A DNA stretch of 37,719 nt. Source: Anabaena minutissima FACHB-250 (GTDB taxonomy: Bacteria; Cyanobacteriota; Cyanobacteriia; Cyanobacteriales; Nostocaceae). The notes beneath the pieces were generated by a model. That model saw nothing but the letters and a program-made list of their open reading frames with translations, was not told where the DNA came from and did no database searches. The stretch spans positions 1 through 37,719 of the forward strand of contig NZ_JACJRG010000048.1 in assembly GCF_014697125.1 (NCBI RefSeq), written 5' to 3'. Below are positions 18,185 through 27,131 of this stretch, in pieces. Position numbers and translations under genes: made by a program. Numbering within the stretch: the stretch's first letter is position 1; each line of letters opens with the position of its first letter.

Positions 18185-21100
18185 GATTTCCCCCGCAGTA
18201 ATGCTTCTAATTCGGCAATTTCTTTGGCGATGGAAGCATCAACTTCATCGTCAGAGAGTTGTTTGACGGCTTCCCAATCCTGATTTTTTACGTTTGTCTC
18301 TGGTGGCGGTGTTGCCAAATTCAGCACTTCCCCTGCTAAATAATCCACCAGTGCCGTTACTGTTGGATATTTAAAGGTGAGGGTGGAAGGTAAACTACAG
18401 CCTAAACTTGTCTGTAAGCGGTTTCTCAACTCTACAGAGGTGAGTGAATCCATACCTAAATCAAAGAAGCCTTGCTGAATATCAATGGCTATTGTGGGAT
18501 TCCCACCCAAAACTGTGGCAACTTGGGTACAGACATGATTCATTAAGTAAGCACGATGTTCACCTTTGGGGATGGTATCCAATTGCTGGAGAAATTCCCC
18601 AGCTTGACTGGATGGTTCTGTGGATTTGGCTTGGGGTTGTAAATCTTGGAAGAACGGCGAGATGTTAAACTTCGACCAATCAACGGGAACTACCCCGACT
18701 TGGGGAGATGCTGGGGCTAACATTTGCTGTTCTAATACTGCTAATACTTGATGTGGCGCAATCGTACCGATACCCTTAGCTTTTACCCAGGACTCGGCTT
18801 GGCGTTTGGCGGCTGCACCAATGTCAGTTACTACACCCCAGTTAATACTCAAGCCTGGGAGTTCTTGCTGTTGTCGGTAATGAGCGAAGGTATCAAGAAA
18901 GGCGTTGGCGGCGGCGTGGTTGGCTTGTCCTGGTGAACCAAAGAGGGAAGCGACGGAGGAGAATAAGACAAAGAAATCTAGGGGTAGGTGTTGGGTAAGT
19001 TGATGTAAGTTCCAAGCACCTTCTACTTTGGGAGACATCACTTTGGTGAAGCGTTCCCAGGTTTGTTGTTGGAGTACCCCATCATCTAATACCCCGACAG
19101 CATGAATAATACCGCGCAATGGGGGAAGCGATCGCTCTATATCTTCTATAACTTTGGTCATCTGTTCTAGGTTGACGACATCCGCTTGTGTCACCATCAC
19201 CTGTGCGCCCATTTGTTGCAGTGTTTTGATAGATTGTTTCACCTCGCCATTTGCACCACTGCGTCCCAGCAATACTAAATGTCTCGCCCCTTTCTCTACC
19301 ATCCACTCAGCCACGAGTAAGCCTAAGCCACCCATCCCACCAGTAATTAAATAGGTGCTGTCTGCACGGAAGGTAAGTTCTGTTTGGGTGACGACAATCT
19401 TACCGATATGCTTGGCTTGCTGCATATAGCGGAAAGCATCTACTACATTTGTTATGGGAAATTGGGTTTGGGGTAAGGGTTTGAGTTGTTCTGTAGCAAA
19501 TTGCGGCATTATTTTCGCCAGCATTGATTGAATTAAGGTGGGTTGCTGTTGGCAAACTTCTACTAAATCCACTAAAAAGTAAGCAATATCTGACCGCACT
19601 TTTAACGCTTCGTCAGTCTGTAACACTCCTCGCTTGGCAATTTCCACAAACCTTCCTTGGGGTTGTAACACAGATAAACTCTTGCTGATAAATTCGTCTG
19701 AGGTCAGGGAGTTGAGGATAATATTTACACCCTGACCATAAGTAATTTCTTTTATTTGCCCAGCGAAGTCTAAGGTGCGGGAGTTCATAATTTGTTCAAC
19801 TCCCAGAGATTTCAAGCAATCCCACTTTCCAGGACTAGCAGTAGCGAATACTTCTGCACCTATCTGTTGGGCTAACTGAATGGCGGCTTGTCCGACACCA
19901 CCAGCCGCCGCATGAATTAATACCCGTTCTCCAGGGGCAATTTTTCCTAAATGATGTAGTGAATAATACGCTGTGAGGAAGGTAATGGGAATAGTTGCGG
20001 CTTCGGCAAAGGTCAAATTGGCTGGTTTTGGTGCTACCATTTGAGCATTCACCGTCACATATTGACTGAAACTTGCCGGTGCGATCGCTACGACAGCATC
20101 ACCCACCGCTAAACCTGACACCCCCGCACCAACGGCGACAATTTCACCAGCACACTCACCACCCAAAGTCCCCGCATCACCAGGATACAAGTCTAAAGCG
20201 TTGAGCAAATCCCGGAAGTTTAACCCCGTCGCCCTGACTCTAATTTCCACTTCCCCTGCATCAGGTGAACGGCGTACAGTCGATTCAAAGGTTAAATTTT
20301 CTAAAGTGCCTTTTTGGGAAATAGTTAAGGTAAAAGGCTGATTTTCGGGAATGTCTAGCTGAGTTTCCCCCGACCGAGTTAACCGCGCCACATAACGCTG
20401 CTGATGGCGGAAAGCAACTTGATCTTCTTCATCACTTGCTAAAATCTCAGCTAAAAGTGCGTTGACTTCATCCTCAACCGGATGAGAATCTAAATCTATC
20501 CGCACACATTTAAGTTCTGGATGTTCTAAAGCAATTACCTTACCCATTCCCCAGAGTGCAGATTGGGTTACACCAGAAACATTACCCTCCACAGATTGCG
20601 CCCCTCTGGTGACTAACCATAACCGAGGCTGTGAGGTAAAATCTGTCGCGGTTAATGCTTGCAATAGATGTAAGGTACTACCACAACTTTGTCTGGATGC
20701 GGCTTTTAAATCTTTACTCGTTAACTTCAGATTAAGACTCGTTAAAGCATCAGATGTATCTAAACTCCAGCAATTAATAACACCATGTAAAGCAGTTTCA
20801 CTATTGCTAATTCTAGTTAGTAGTTGCTGAAAATGCTCTGGCTGAGTGGGATTAAGCGTTAAAGTTTCTCTATCCAGTAATTTATAGTCCTCCCCTGAGA
20901 AAACTAAGGTGCAGATATCACCTGTTTCTCGTAACTGAGTCGCTAATTTTTCACCAAGTCCTTGAGAGTCACTCAATACAAGCCAATGTTTGAACTTAGC
21001 AGCTGCTACAGTTTTCTGAATGGGGGCTGCTTGTGCAACGATTACAGACTGCTGATTTAAACTACCTTGGGTTGCTGCTGCTAAAGGTAGGGTGACGGCT

Positions 21101-24100
21101 GCTTGATATCCCTCTTGCAGTAAGACTTGCTGCCATTGTTCACTCGTTAACAGGGGATAATTGGGACGTAACTCAGTATCACTAAATCGCCACCAACCTT
21201 CAGTTAAGCCAAAGGTCAAATCTAGCCAAGCTTGGGGAATAGTTCCCTCTAATAGTATAAGTAACCCTTGCGGTGCTAATAACTGGCGGATATTTTGCAA
21301 AGTTTGCGCTAAATCCTGGGTGGCGTGGAGAACGTTAGCCGCTACCACGACATCATATTGGTGAAACTCGAATCCCTGTGGCTTTAATTCCTGTTCAATA
21401 TCTAATACTTGATACCGTACAAAGGGATAATCGCGAAATTTCTCTTGGGCTTGAGTAGTAAAGCGGGGGGATAAATCAGTAAAGATGTATTCTGTTTGCT
21501 GTGCTGGTAGGGTTGGCAGAATGTAAGCGGTAGTTCCTCCCGTACCCGCCCCAATTTCGAGAATCCGCACACCTCTGTCTTGAGGTAACTGTGCTAAAGC
21601 TGAGGAAATAGCCTGCTGTACTAAACTATTCAGTACCTGCGACCCTGGAGAATCCTGATAAACTTGGGTGGCGGTGGTCATGTCGCCTTCAGGAAACAGC
21701 AGTTGCAAGGGGTCACTGTCACCTTGGAGGACTGATGCCAGTTTACTCCCACAACGCCCCAATAATGTTAACTCGGCAACTGCACTAGGGTATTTTGCCA
21801 ACAGGAGATTTAATTTGGTGTCTGGGTTGGAATCCTGGAGTATATTTATTACCTGCCATTGCAAGTCACTTTGTTGTAAATAACCAGCATCCGCCACAAT
21901 CTCTAATAGCCGATGTAGCAACCTGTGATGGCGGTTGACTATGCCTAGTTGGGTGATGATATCTGCTGTAGCAAAACGTTGCCCAAGTTGGAATTTTCTA
22001 CCCATTTGTGCAAAAGCATGAATGATGTAGGTGACGCTTAAGGCTTCCATTTGGGTGAAGACTTGCTGATACTCTGACCAGTCAAAATGAGCCAGGATAT
22101 CAGGCAATTTAGCAGAAATTTTAATACTTACTTGTGCCGGGGATACTAAGTAATCAGGGCTGAGTTGTGAACTGACAAAGTGGACTTTTTGCCGCCACTC
22201 CACTTGATAAAGCCAGTTATGCCAATTCTCTTGGGCTGTAGGAAGTAGGCGCGATTGCTTCCATCGCTTCAACTCTAAACCCTCTACATAAACTATTTTC
22301 ACCCCATCTTCAGTATAAAGACTGACATTGCTATTAATAAGTTCTTGATTTGTGTCTGGGTTAATCTCTGCGTGACTCCAAACCAGATTTCCCGGACTAC
22401 TATGAATCTGTAACCGCTTAATTCCTACGGGTAAATACGTGTCTACTTGATTTTGATGGAGTAAAGCCGCACCTAATACTTGGAAGCCAGCATCTAAAAT
22501 AATTGGATGCAGGTGATAATTTTGATCTGCCCAAGTTTCTGCTAACTGCACCTGTCCCATCGCTAAACCGGGAGCATACCAGAGTTGTTGGATGGCTTGG
22601 AAACTAGAGCCGTAATCAATACCTCTATTTTGACATTGCTGATAGTAATTCAGAGGTGTAATATTTTCATGACATAGCGATCGCAATTTTGTTAAGTCAG
22701 TTTGGATCGGTTCAGCTTGATTTTCACCCCGCAGTAATTTACCTGTGGCGTGGAGTCTCCATAATGACTCAGTATCTGTAATATTTTCACTACTAAAAAT
22801 TTGGAATGAATAACTACCATCACCTGGAGATAAGCTAATTTGTAAGGTTATGCCTACTTCTCCCAAAATCAATGGCTGTAAAATACTAATATCTTCTAAT
22901 ACTAATTGTACAGATTTATACAATTTATACCCCGCAGCCAATGCCATTTCGAGATAAGCAGTAGCTGGTACAATGATCTCACCAAAAACGCGATGATCTG
23001 GCAGATAAGCGGGTTGATTTTGGCTAATCTCAGACTGGAAACAAATTTCCTTCACACCTGCTAAATTCAGCCTTTGACCGAGTAAGGGGTGCTGTTGACC
23101 CCGAACTAGCTTGAAACTTGGCTGATGCAGAGGTGATACTGCCTCTATCCAATAGCGTTGTCGTTGGAAAGGATAGGTAGGTAAAGAAACTGGCTCACAG
23201 TCAGAATGTCGATAAAATTCGCCCCAGTTGATAGGAATACCCCGGACATACAACGCCGCCAAACTTGCTAAAATTTGCTCCCATTCGCCTTGCTTGGGAT
23301 GCAAACTCGGCAACCAAACCCCTACACCATCAGGTAAACATTGGCGACCCATGCCAATTAATGTGGGTTTCGCGCCAATTTCTACAAATATCTGATAACC
23401 TTGCTGGTGCAGCAACTTCATACTGGAGGCAAATTGCACCGGTTGGCGGATATGATGCACCCAATACTCAGGTGTGGCGATGTCTGTTGTCGCAATTTGT
23501 CCTGTCAGGTTGGAAATTAGGGGAATTTGAGGAAACGAGTATTGTACTGTCTTGGCTACCTGCTCGAAATCCCCCAGTATCGCCTCCATCAAGGGAGAAT
23601 GGAAGGCGTGGGAAACCTGTAGAGGCTTGGTTTGGATACCTTGATTTGTCAGTTGTTGGCAAACGGCTGCTATAGCTTGGCGTTGTCCAGAGATGACGAG
23701 ACTTTCTGCGCCGTTATAGGCTGCTATGGCGATTTGCTCACCGTAGGGTTGAATAGCAGATAACACTGTCTGTTCATCTGCCATAATCGCTGCCATTGCT
23801 CCATCTGGGGGTAACGCCTGCATTAACCTACCCCGTTCAGCGATGAGTTTTAAGCCATCTTCTAAGCTGAACACCCCCGCCAGACAAGCGGCGACATATT
23901 CACCCACACTATGACCCATGACTGCCGAGGGTTCTATCCCCCAAGATTGCCAGAGTTTAGCTAGGGCATATTCTAAGGCGAAGAGGGCGGGTTGGGTATA
24001 GGCAGTTTCGTTGATTGGGGACTGGGGACTAGTGACTGGGGACTGGGGATAAAGGATTTCTAGGAGGGGTGTTTCTAGGTAGGGTTGGAGGATTTCGTTG

Positions 24101-25794
24101 CAGTCATCGAGGATTTGGCGGAATGTGGGGTGGGTTTCGTAGAGTTTCCGCCCCATATCGACATACTGCGAACCTTGACCTGTAAATAAAAAGACTACTT
24201 TAGGATGTTTGCGACTATTGATTTGTCCCTGGAAGACTCCGGGAGTGTCTTGTTTTAATAAAAATGCGGCTAATTGCTCTTGTAGTTTGATTGTAGAGTT
24301 AGAGGTAATTGCTAACCGATAATCGAAATGGTTGCGTCCAACTTTAGCTGTAAAACAAACATCCGTCAATGATACTTCCGGATGATTCTTGAGATAGTCC
24401 TGATAACTCTGCACTAGTTCTTGCAGTGTCTTCTCAGTTTTAGCCGATAAAGTCAGCAGTTGTACTGGATGCTCATCTATTTCTTGCTTTTGTCTTTTGC
24501 CTTTTGCCTTTTGACTTTCCAAGACAACATGAGCATTCGTCCCACCAAAGCCGAAGGAACTCACCCCAGCTATAGCAGTTTCTCCAATTTCTGGCCAAGG
24601 TTCTAGTTTTTGCTGGACTCGTAGGGGTAATTTATCGAAGGGAATATAAGGATTGGCTTCTTGAAAATGAAGACTCGCCGGGATTTGCCCATGTTTTAGG
24701 GAGAGTGCAACTTTAATTAATCCAGCAATACCGGCGGCGGCTTCGGCGTGACCAATGTTAGTTTTGACTGAACCTAAAGCACAATATTCTCCAGGGATGC
24801 GACCTTCATTGAGTACCTTCCCCAAGGCTTTGACTTCTATGGGGTCGCCTAGTTTTGTGCCTGTACCGTGGGCTTCTATATACTGCACCTTACCAGGAGA
24901 TACTCCCGCCTGACGGTAGGCTTCTCTGAGTACGGCTTCTTGCGCTAAAGAATTGGGTGCGGTGATACCATTACTGCGACCATCTTGATTAACTGCACTA
25001 CCACGAATAATGGCATAAATGCGATCGCCATCTGCCTCAGCTTGAGATAGTAATTTTAATACTACAACCCCAGCCCCTTCACTGCGAACATAGCCATTAG
25101 CCCGACTATCAAAGGCTTTACATCTACCATCAGCGGCCATGAAGCCACCTTTAGAAAAGGTGACTGTCACCCAAGGGGAAGCCATCACATTCACACCCCC
25201 AGCTAAAGCTAAGGTAGATTCCCCATTCCGCAAGCTTTGGCAAGCTAGATGAACTGCTACCAGAGATGAGGAGCAAGCAGTATCAATAGCAATACTTGGC
25301 CCTGTGAAATTTAAAGCATAGGAAATCCGGTTAGCAGCCAAGGATAAAGCTGTACCTGTCCCTGCATAGCTATCTAAGTTAACGGGATTTTGGAAGCGTA
25401 GCTTATCGTAGTCGAAGCTAGAAATCCCCATAAACACGCCCGCAGGTTTACCCGCTAAAGCTGTAGGATTTTGTCCAGCATCTTCTAAGGCTTCCCAGGT
25501 AGTCTCTAGTAACAACCGATGTTGAGGATCTACACTGGCGGCTTCTCTAGGGGCAATATTGAAAAATTGGGGGTCAAATTGATCTATTTGCTCTAAAAAA
25601 CCACCCCATCGTGTAGTCATTTTATCTGGTGTCGCTGGGTCAGCATCATAAAAATCATCTATATCCCAGCGTGTCTTCGGCACTTCGGTAATGGCATCTA
25701 TCCCATCGCGCAGCAAATGCCAAAAGGCTTCCGGGTTTTTAGCCCCAGGAAAACGACATCCTATTCCAATAATGGCGATGGGTTCTTTGTCCAT
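18181..25794 (-). CDS. Reducing type I PKS: KS-AT-DH-cMT-ER-KR-ACP
   Basis: A 2537-residue single-module polyketide synthase. Domains: KS (about 1-430; DTACSSS near 170, EAHGTGT, KTNIGHAEAA); AT (about 530-835; GHSVGEY near 627, AFHSPLM near 731, indicating malonyl-CoA); DH (about 900-1180; intact HxxxGxxxxP at DHRVFGEIIVP and the HPIILDAG Asp motif); C-methyltransferase (about 1380-1490; ILEIGAGTGG); ER (about 1830-2130; HAAAGGVGQAAIQLA); KR (about 2148-2350; ITGGMGGLG); ACP (GMDSL near 2450); and an acidic, helix-like C-terminal tail that could dock to a partner. It should add two carbons to an acyl starter, methylate the alpha carbon and reduce it fully, which would give the 4-methyl branch after the next extension. 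Oddity: the usual KR catalytic Tyr is His2293 (GQANHAAAN). A good Shine-Dalgarno (GAGGA) precedes the ATG. Resembles PuwB by context. Confidence 0.94.
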   Translation of the reverse strand: MDKEPIAIIGIGCRFPGAKNPEAFWHLLRDGIDAITEVPKTRWDIDDFYDADPATPDKMTTRWGGFLEQIDQFDPQFFNIAPREAASVDPQHRLLLETTWEALEDAGQNPTALAGKPAGVFMGISSFDYDKLRFQNPVNLDSYAGTGTALSLAANRISYALNFTGPSIAIDTACSSSLVAVHLACQSLRNGESTLALAGGVNVMASPWVTVTFSKGGFMAADGRCKAFDSRANGYVRSEGAGVVVLKLLSQAEADGDRIYAIIRGSAVNQDGRSNGITAPNSLAQEAVLREAYRQAGVSPGKVQYIEAHGTGTKLGDPIEVKALGKVLNEGRIPGEYCALGSVKTNIGHAEAAAGIAGLIKVALSLKHGQIPASLHFQEANPYIPFDKLPLRVQQKLEPWPEIGETAIAGVSSFGFGGTNAHVVLESQKAKGKRQKQEIDEHPVQLLTLSAKTEKTLQELVQSYQDYLKNHPEVSLTDVCFTAKVGRNHFDYRLAITSNSTIKLQEQLAAFLLKQDTPGVFQGQINSRKHPKVVFLFTGQGSQYVDMGRKLYETHPTFRQILDDCNEILQPYLETPLLEILYPQSPVTSPQSPINETAYTQPALFALEYALAKLWQSWGIEPSAVMGHSVGEYVAACLAGVFSLEDGLKLIAERGRLMQALPPDGAMAAIMADEQTVLSAIQPYGEQIAIAAYNGAESLVISGQRQAIAAVCQQLTNQGIQTKPLQVSHAFHSPLMEAILGDFEQVAKTVQYSFPQIPLISNLTGQIATTDIATPEYWVHHIRQPVQFASSMKLLHQQGYQIFVEIGAKPTLIGMGRQCLPDGVGVWLPSLHPKQGEWEQILASLAALYVRGIPINWGEFYRHSDCEPVSLPTYPFQRQRYWIEAVSPLHQPSFKLVRGQQHPLLGQRLNLAGVKEICFQSEISQNQPAYLPDHRVFGEIIVPATAYLEMALAAGYKLYKSVQLVLEDISILQPLILGEVGITLQISLSPGDGSYSFQIFSSENITDTESLWRLHATGKLLRGENQAEPIQTDLTKLRSLCHENITPLNYYQQCQNRGIDYGSSFQAIQQLWYAPGLAMGQVQLAETWADQNYHLHPIILDAGFQVLGAALLHQNQVDTYLPVGIKRLQIHSSPGNLVWSHAEINPDTNQELINSNVSLYTEDGVKIVYVEGLELKRWKQSRLLPTAQENWHNWLYQVEWRQKVHFVSSQLSPDYLVSPAQVSIKISAKLPDILAHFDWSEYQQVFTQMEALSVTYIIHAFAQMGRKFQLGQRFATADIITQLGIVNRHHRLLHRLLEIVADAGYLQQSDLQWQVINILQDSNPDTKLNLLLAKYPSAVAELTLLGRCGSKLASVLQGDSDPLQLLFPEGDMTTATQVYQDSPGSQVLNSLVQQAISSALAQLPQDRGVRILEIGAGTGGTTAYILPTLPAQQTEYIFTDLSPRFTTQAQEKFRDYPFVRYQVLDIEQELKPQGFEFHQYDVVVAANVLHATQDLAQTLQNIRQLLAPQGLLILLEGTIPQAWLDLTFGLTEGWWRFSDTELRPNYPLLTSEQWQQVLLQEGYQAAVTLPLAAATQGSLNQQSVIVAQAAPIQKTVAAAKFKHWLVLSDSQGLGEKLATQLRETGDICTLVFSGEDYKLLDRETLTLNPTQPEHFQQLLTRISNSETALHGVINCWSLDTSDALTSLNLKLTSKDLKAASRQSCGSTLHLLQALTATDFTSQPRLWLVTRGAQSVEGNVSGVTQSALWGMGKVIALEHPELKCVRIDLDSHPVEDEVNALLAEILASDEEDQVAFRHQQRYVARLTRSGETQLDIPENQPFTLTISQKGTLENLTFESTVRRSPDAGEVEIRVRATGLNFRDLLNALDLYPGDAGTLGGECAGEIVAVGAGVSGLAVGDAVVAIAPASFSQYVTVNAQMVAPKPANLTFAEAATIPITFLTAYYSLHHLGKIAPGERVLIHAAAGGVGQAAIQLAQQIGAEVFATASPGKWDCLKSLGVEQIMNSRTLDFAGQIKEITYGQGVNIILNSLTSDEFISKSLSVLQPQGRFVEIAKRGVLQTDEALKVRSDIAYFLVDLVEVCQQQPTLIQSMLAKIMPQFATEQLKPLPQTQFPITNVVDAFRYMQQAKHIGKIVVTQTELTFRADSTYLITGGMGGLGLLVAEWMVEKGARHLVLLGRSGANGEVKQSIKTLQQMGAQVMVTQADVVNLEQMTKVIEDIERSLPPLRGIIHAVGVLDDGVLQQQTWERFTKVMSPKVEGAWNLHQLTQHLPLDFFVLFSSVASLFGSPGQANHAAANAFLDTFAHYRQQQELPGLSINWGVVTDIGAAAKRQAESWVKAKGIGTIAPHQVLAVLEQQMLAPASPQVGVVPVDWSKFNISPFFQDLQPQAKSTEPSSQAGEFLQQLDTIPKGEHRAYLMNHVCTQVATVLGGNPTIAIDIQQGFFDLGMDSLTSVELRNRLQTSLGCSLPSTLTFKYPTVTALVDYLAGEVLNLATPPPETNVKNQDWEAVKQLSDDEVDASIAKEIAELEALLRGKS
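24017..24051. repeat. GGGGACT heptamer repeat inside AT of reducing PKS
   Basis: Five units (GGGGACT, GGGGACT, AGTGACT, GGGGACT, GGGGATA). Encodes PQSPVTSPQSP between the LLEILY and NETAYTQPALF blocks. The hybrid enzyme has a degenerate version at the same AT position (about 12713-12750). Confidence 0.92.
24488..24515. repeat. TTTTGCC heptamer repeat in KS-AT linker
   Basis: Four units (TTTTGTC, TTTTGCC, TTTTGCC, TTTTGAC) encoding the Lys-rich KAKGKRQKQ stretch right after the KS domain of the reducing PKS. Confidence 0.9.
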
Positions 25795-25833
25795 TTTGTT
25801 CCTCTAAAATTTTGAATTATGAATTGAGAATTT

Positions 25834-27117
25834 CTAATTACTTTTAAAACTTACTGATAAGGACTTTAATCCTCGCAAAGCAATATTTTTACGCCAATCT
25901 AATTGATCGGTTTGTAGTTCTATATGGGAAAATCTTTGTGCAAATGTATTAATAGCAATTTGACTATTGAGGCGAGCTAATGCTCCTCCCAAACAAGTGT
26001 GTGTGCCATCGATAAAAGCCATGTGGCGGTTATCGCTACGGGTAAGATCGAGGCGATCTGGATCAATAAATTGTGCCGGATCTCGGTTAGCAGCACCTAG
26101 ACAGGCGACAACTTTATCACCTACTTTAATCAGTTTGCCACCAATCTCTACATTTTCTGTAGCAATCCTTTGGGCATATTGTACAGGACTGTCGTAACGT
26201 AGTATTTCTTCAACAGCACTTTGAATTATAGTAGGTTCTTGTCTCAGTTTTTCTAGCTGTTCAGGGTGACGGAGTAAAGCCAGAATCCCATTACCGATTG
26301 TATTGACTGTAGTTTCTTCCCCAGCAATAAACAATAATATACAAGTAGACAACATTTCTACTTCGCTCAATTTGTCGCCTTGGTCTCTAGCCTCAATTAG
26401 TGCGCTGATTAAATCTTCTTGTGGGCTTTTTCGGCGTTCTGCAAATATTGCCCGGAAGTATTCTGCAAATTCCAGAACTATCTGATTTAAATGTTCATAG
26501 GTTTGCAGTGGTAAAAGCGGATCTAATATCCGGGATAGGTCATTAGACCACTGATGTAGCTGGGGGCAATCCTGATCAGGTACACCCAACATTTTGGCAA
26601 TCACTTTGACGGGCAAGGGAGCGGCTAAATCGGCAATCACTTCCATATTTCCCTGGTGCTGCACTTTATCAAGTAACTGATCCACAATTCCTTGAATGTA
26701 GGGACGCAGAGGATCGATGACTGATGGAGAAAAGGCTTTACCAACGAGTTTGCGGAGTCTAGTATGGTCAGGTGGATCGAGGTAGATTAACCATTTACCA
26801 GTAACATCAGCTAATGTATCCAGATCCTTTTGCTGGGTGAGGTAATTGCTTTTATTTCTTAAGCGGGTGGCTAATTTATCTACACAAAAGCGGGAATCGC
26901 GCAAAACTGTTCTGACATCTTCATAGCGGGTAAGTACCCAAGCATTTAATAAGTTCTGATGTACAGGATCTGTCTCACGCAGGCGATGGTAGGTGGGATA
27001 TGGATCTTGATGCAAATTAGCAAGTAGGGGATTAAACCTAAAAGGTTTAACTGTCCTTGCTGGTTGGTTCTGCCCAGAGTTAATCATCTCTTGGCTGCTC
27101 TCAGCAATTGACTCCAT
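25834..27117 (-). CDS. Cytochrome P450
   Basis: A 427-residue soluble bacterial-type P450 of normal length with no membrane anchor. All hallmarks are present: PPDHTRLRKL (residues 115-124, C-helix), I-helix AGEETT (265-270) with the oxygen-activating acid and Thr, ExxR (Glu304-Arg307), and the haem loop GTHTCLGG with the thiolate ligand Cys375. The residue after the leading Phe of the haem motif is Ile instead of the usual Gly. It lies between the FAAL-ACP fusion (14 bp) and the reducing PKS (39 bp) on the same strand, so an operon role is near certain. Likely substrates are the fatty acyl chain on the FAAL-ACP or the finished lipopeptide tail, with hydroxylation the default expectation. A P450 at this place is not part of the puwainaphycin clusters as I remember them. 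It needs external ferredoxin and reductase, not encoded here. Confidence 0.95.
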   Translation of the reverse strand: MESIAESSQEMINSGQNQPARTVKPFRFNPLLANLHQDPYPTYHRLRETDPVHQNLLNAWVLTRYEDVRTVLRDSRFCVDKLATRLRNKSNYLTQQKDLDTLADVTGKWLIYLDPPDHTRLRKLVGKAFSPSVIDPLRPYIQGIVDQLLDKVQHQGNMEVIADLAAPLPVKVIAKMLGVPDQDCPQLHQWSNDLSRILDPLLPLQTYEHLNQIVLEFAEYFRAIFAERRKSPQEDLISALIEARDQGDKLSEVEMLSTCILLFIAGEETTVNTIGNGILALLRHPEQLEKLRQEPTIIQSAVEEILRYDSPVQYAQRIATENVEIGGKLIKVGDKVVACLGAANRDPAQFIDPDRLDLTRSDNRHMAFIDGTHTCLGGALARLNSQIAINTFAQRFSHIELQTDQLDWRKNIALRGLKSLSVSFKSN

Positions 27118-27131
27118 TATTAAATTTTCCC

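Noticed and set aside
25860..25873. Fourth copy of the dispersed palindrome (AGGACTTTAATCCT)
   Set aside because: It lies in the P450 coding region, is imperfect and lacks the flanking CTCACTAC; probably chance.
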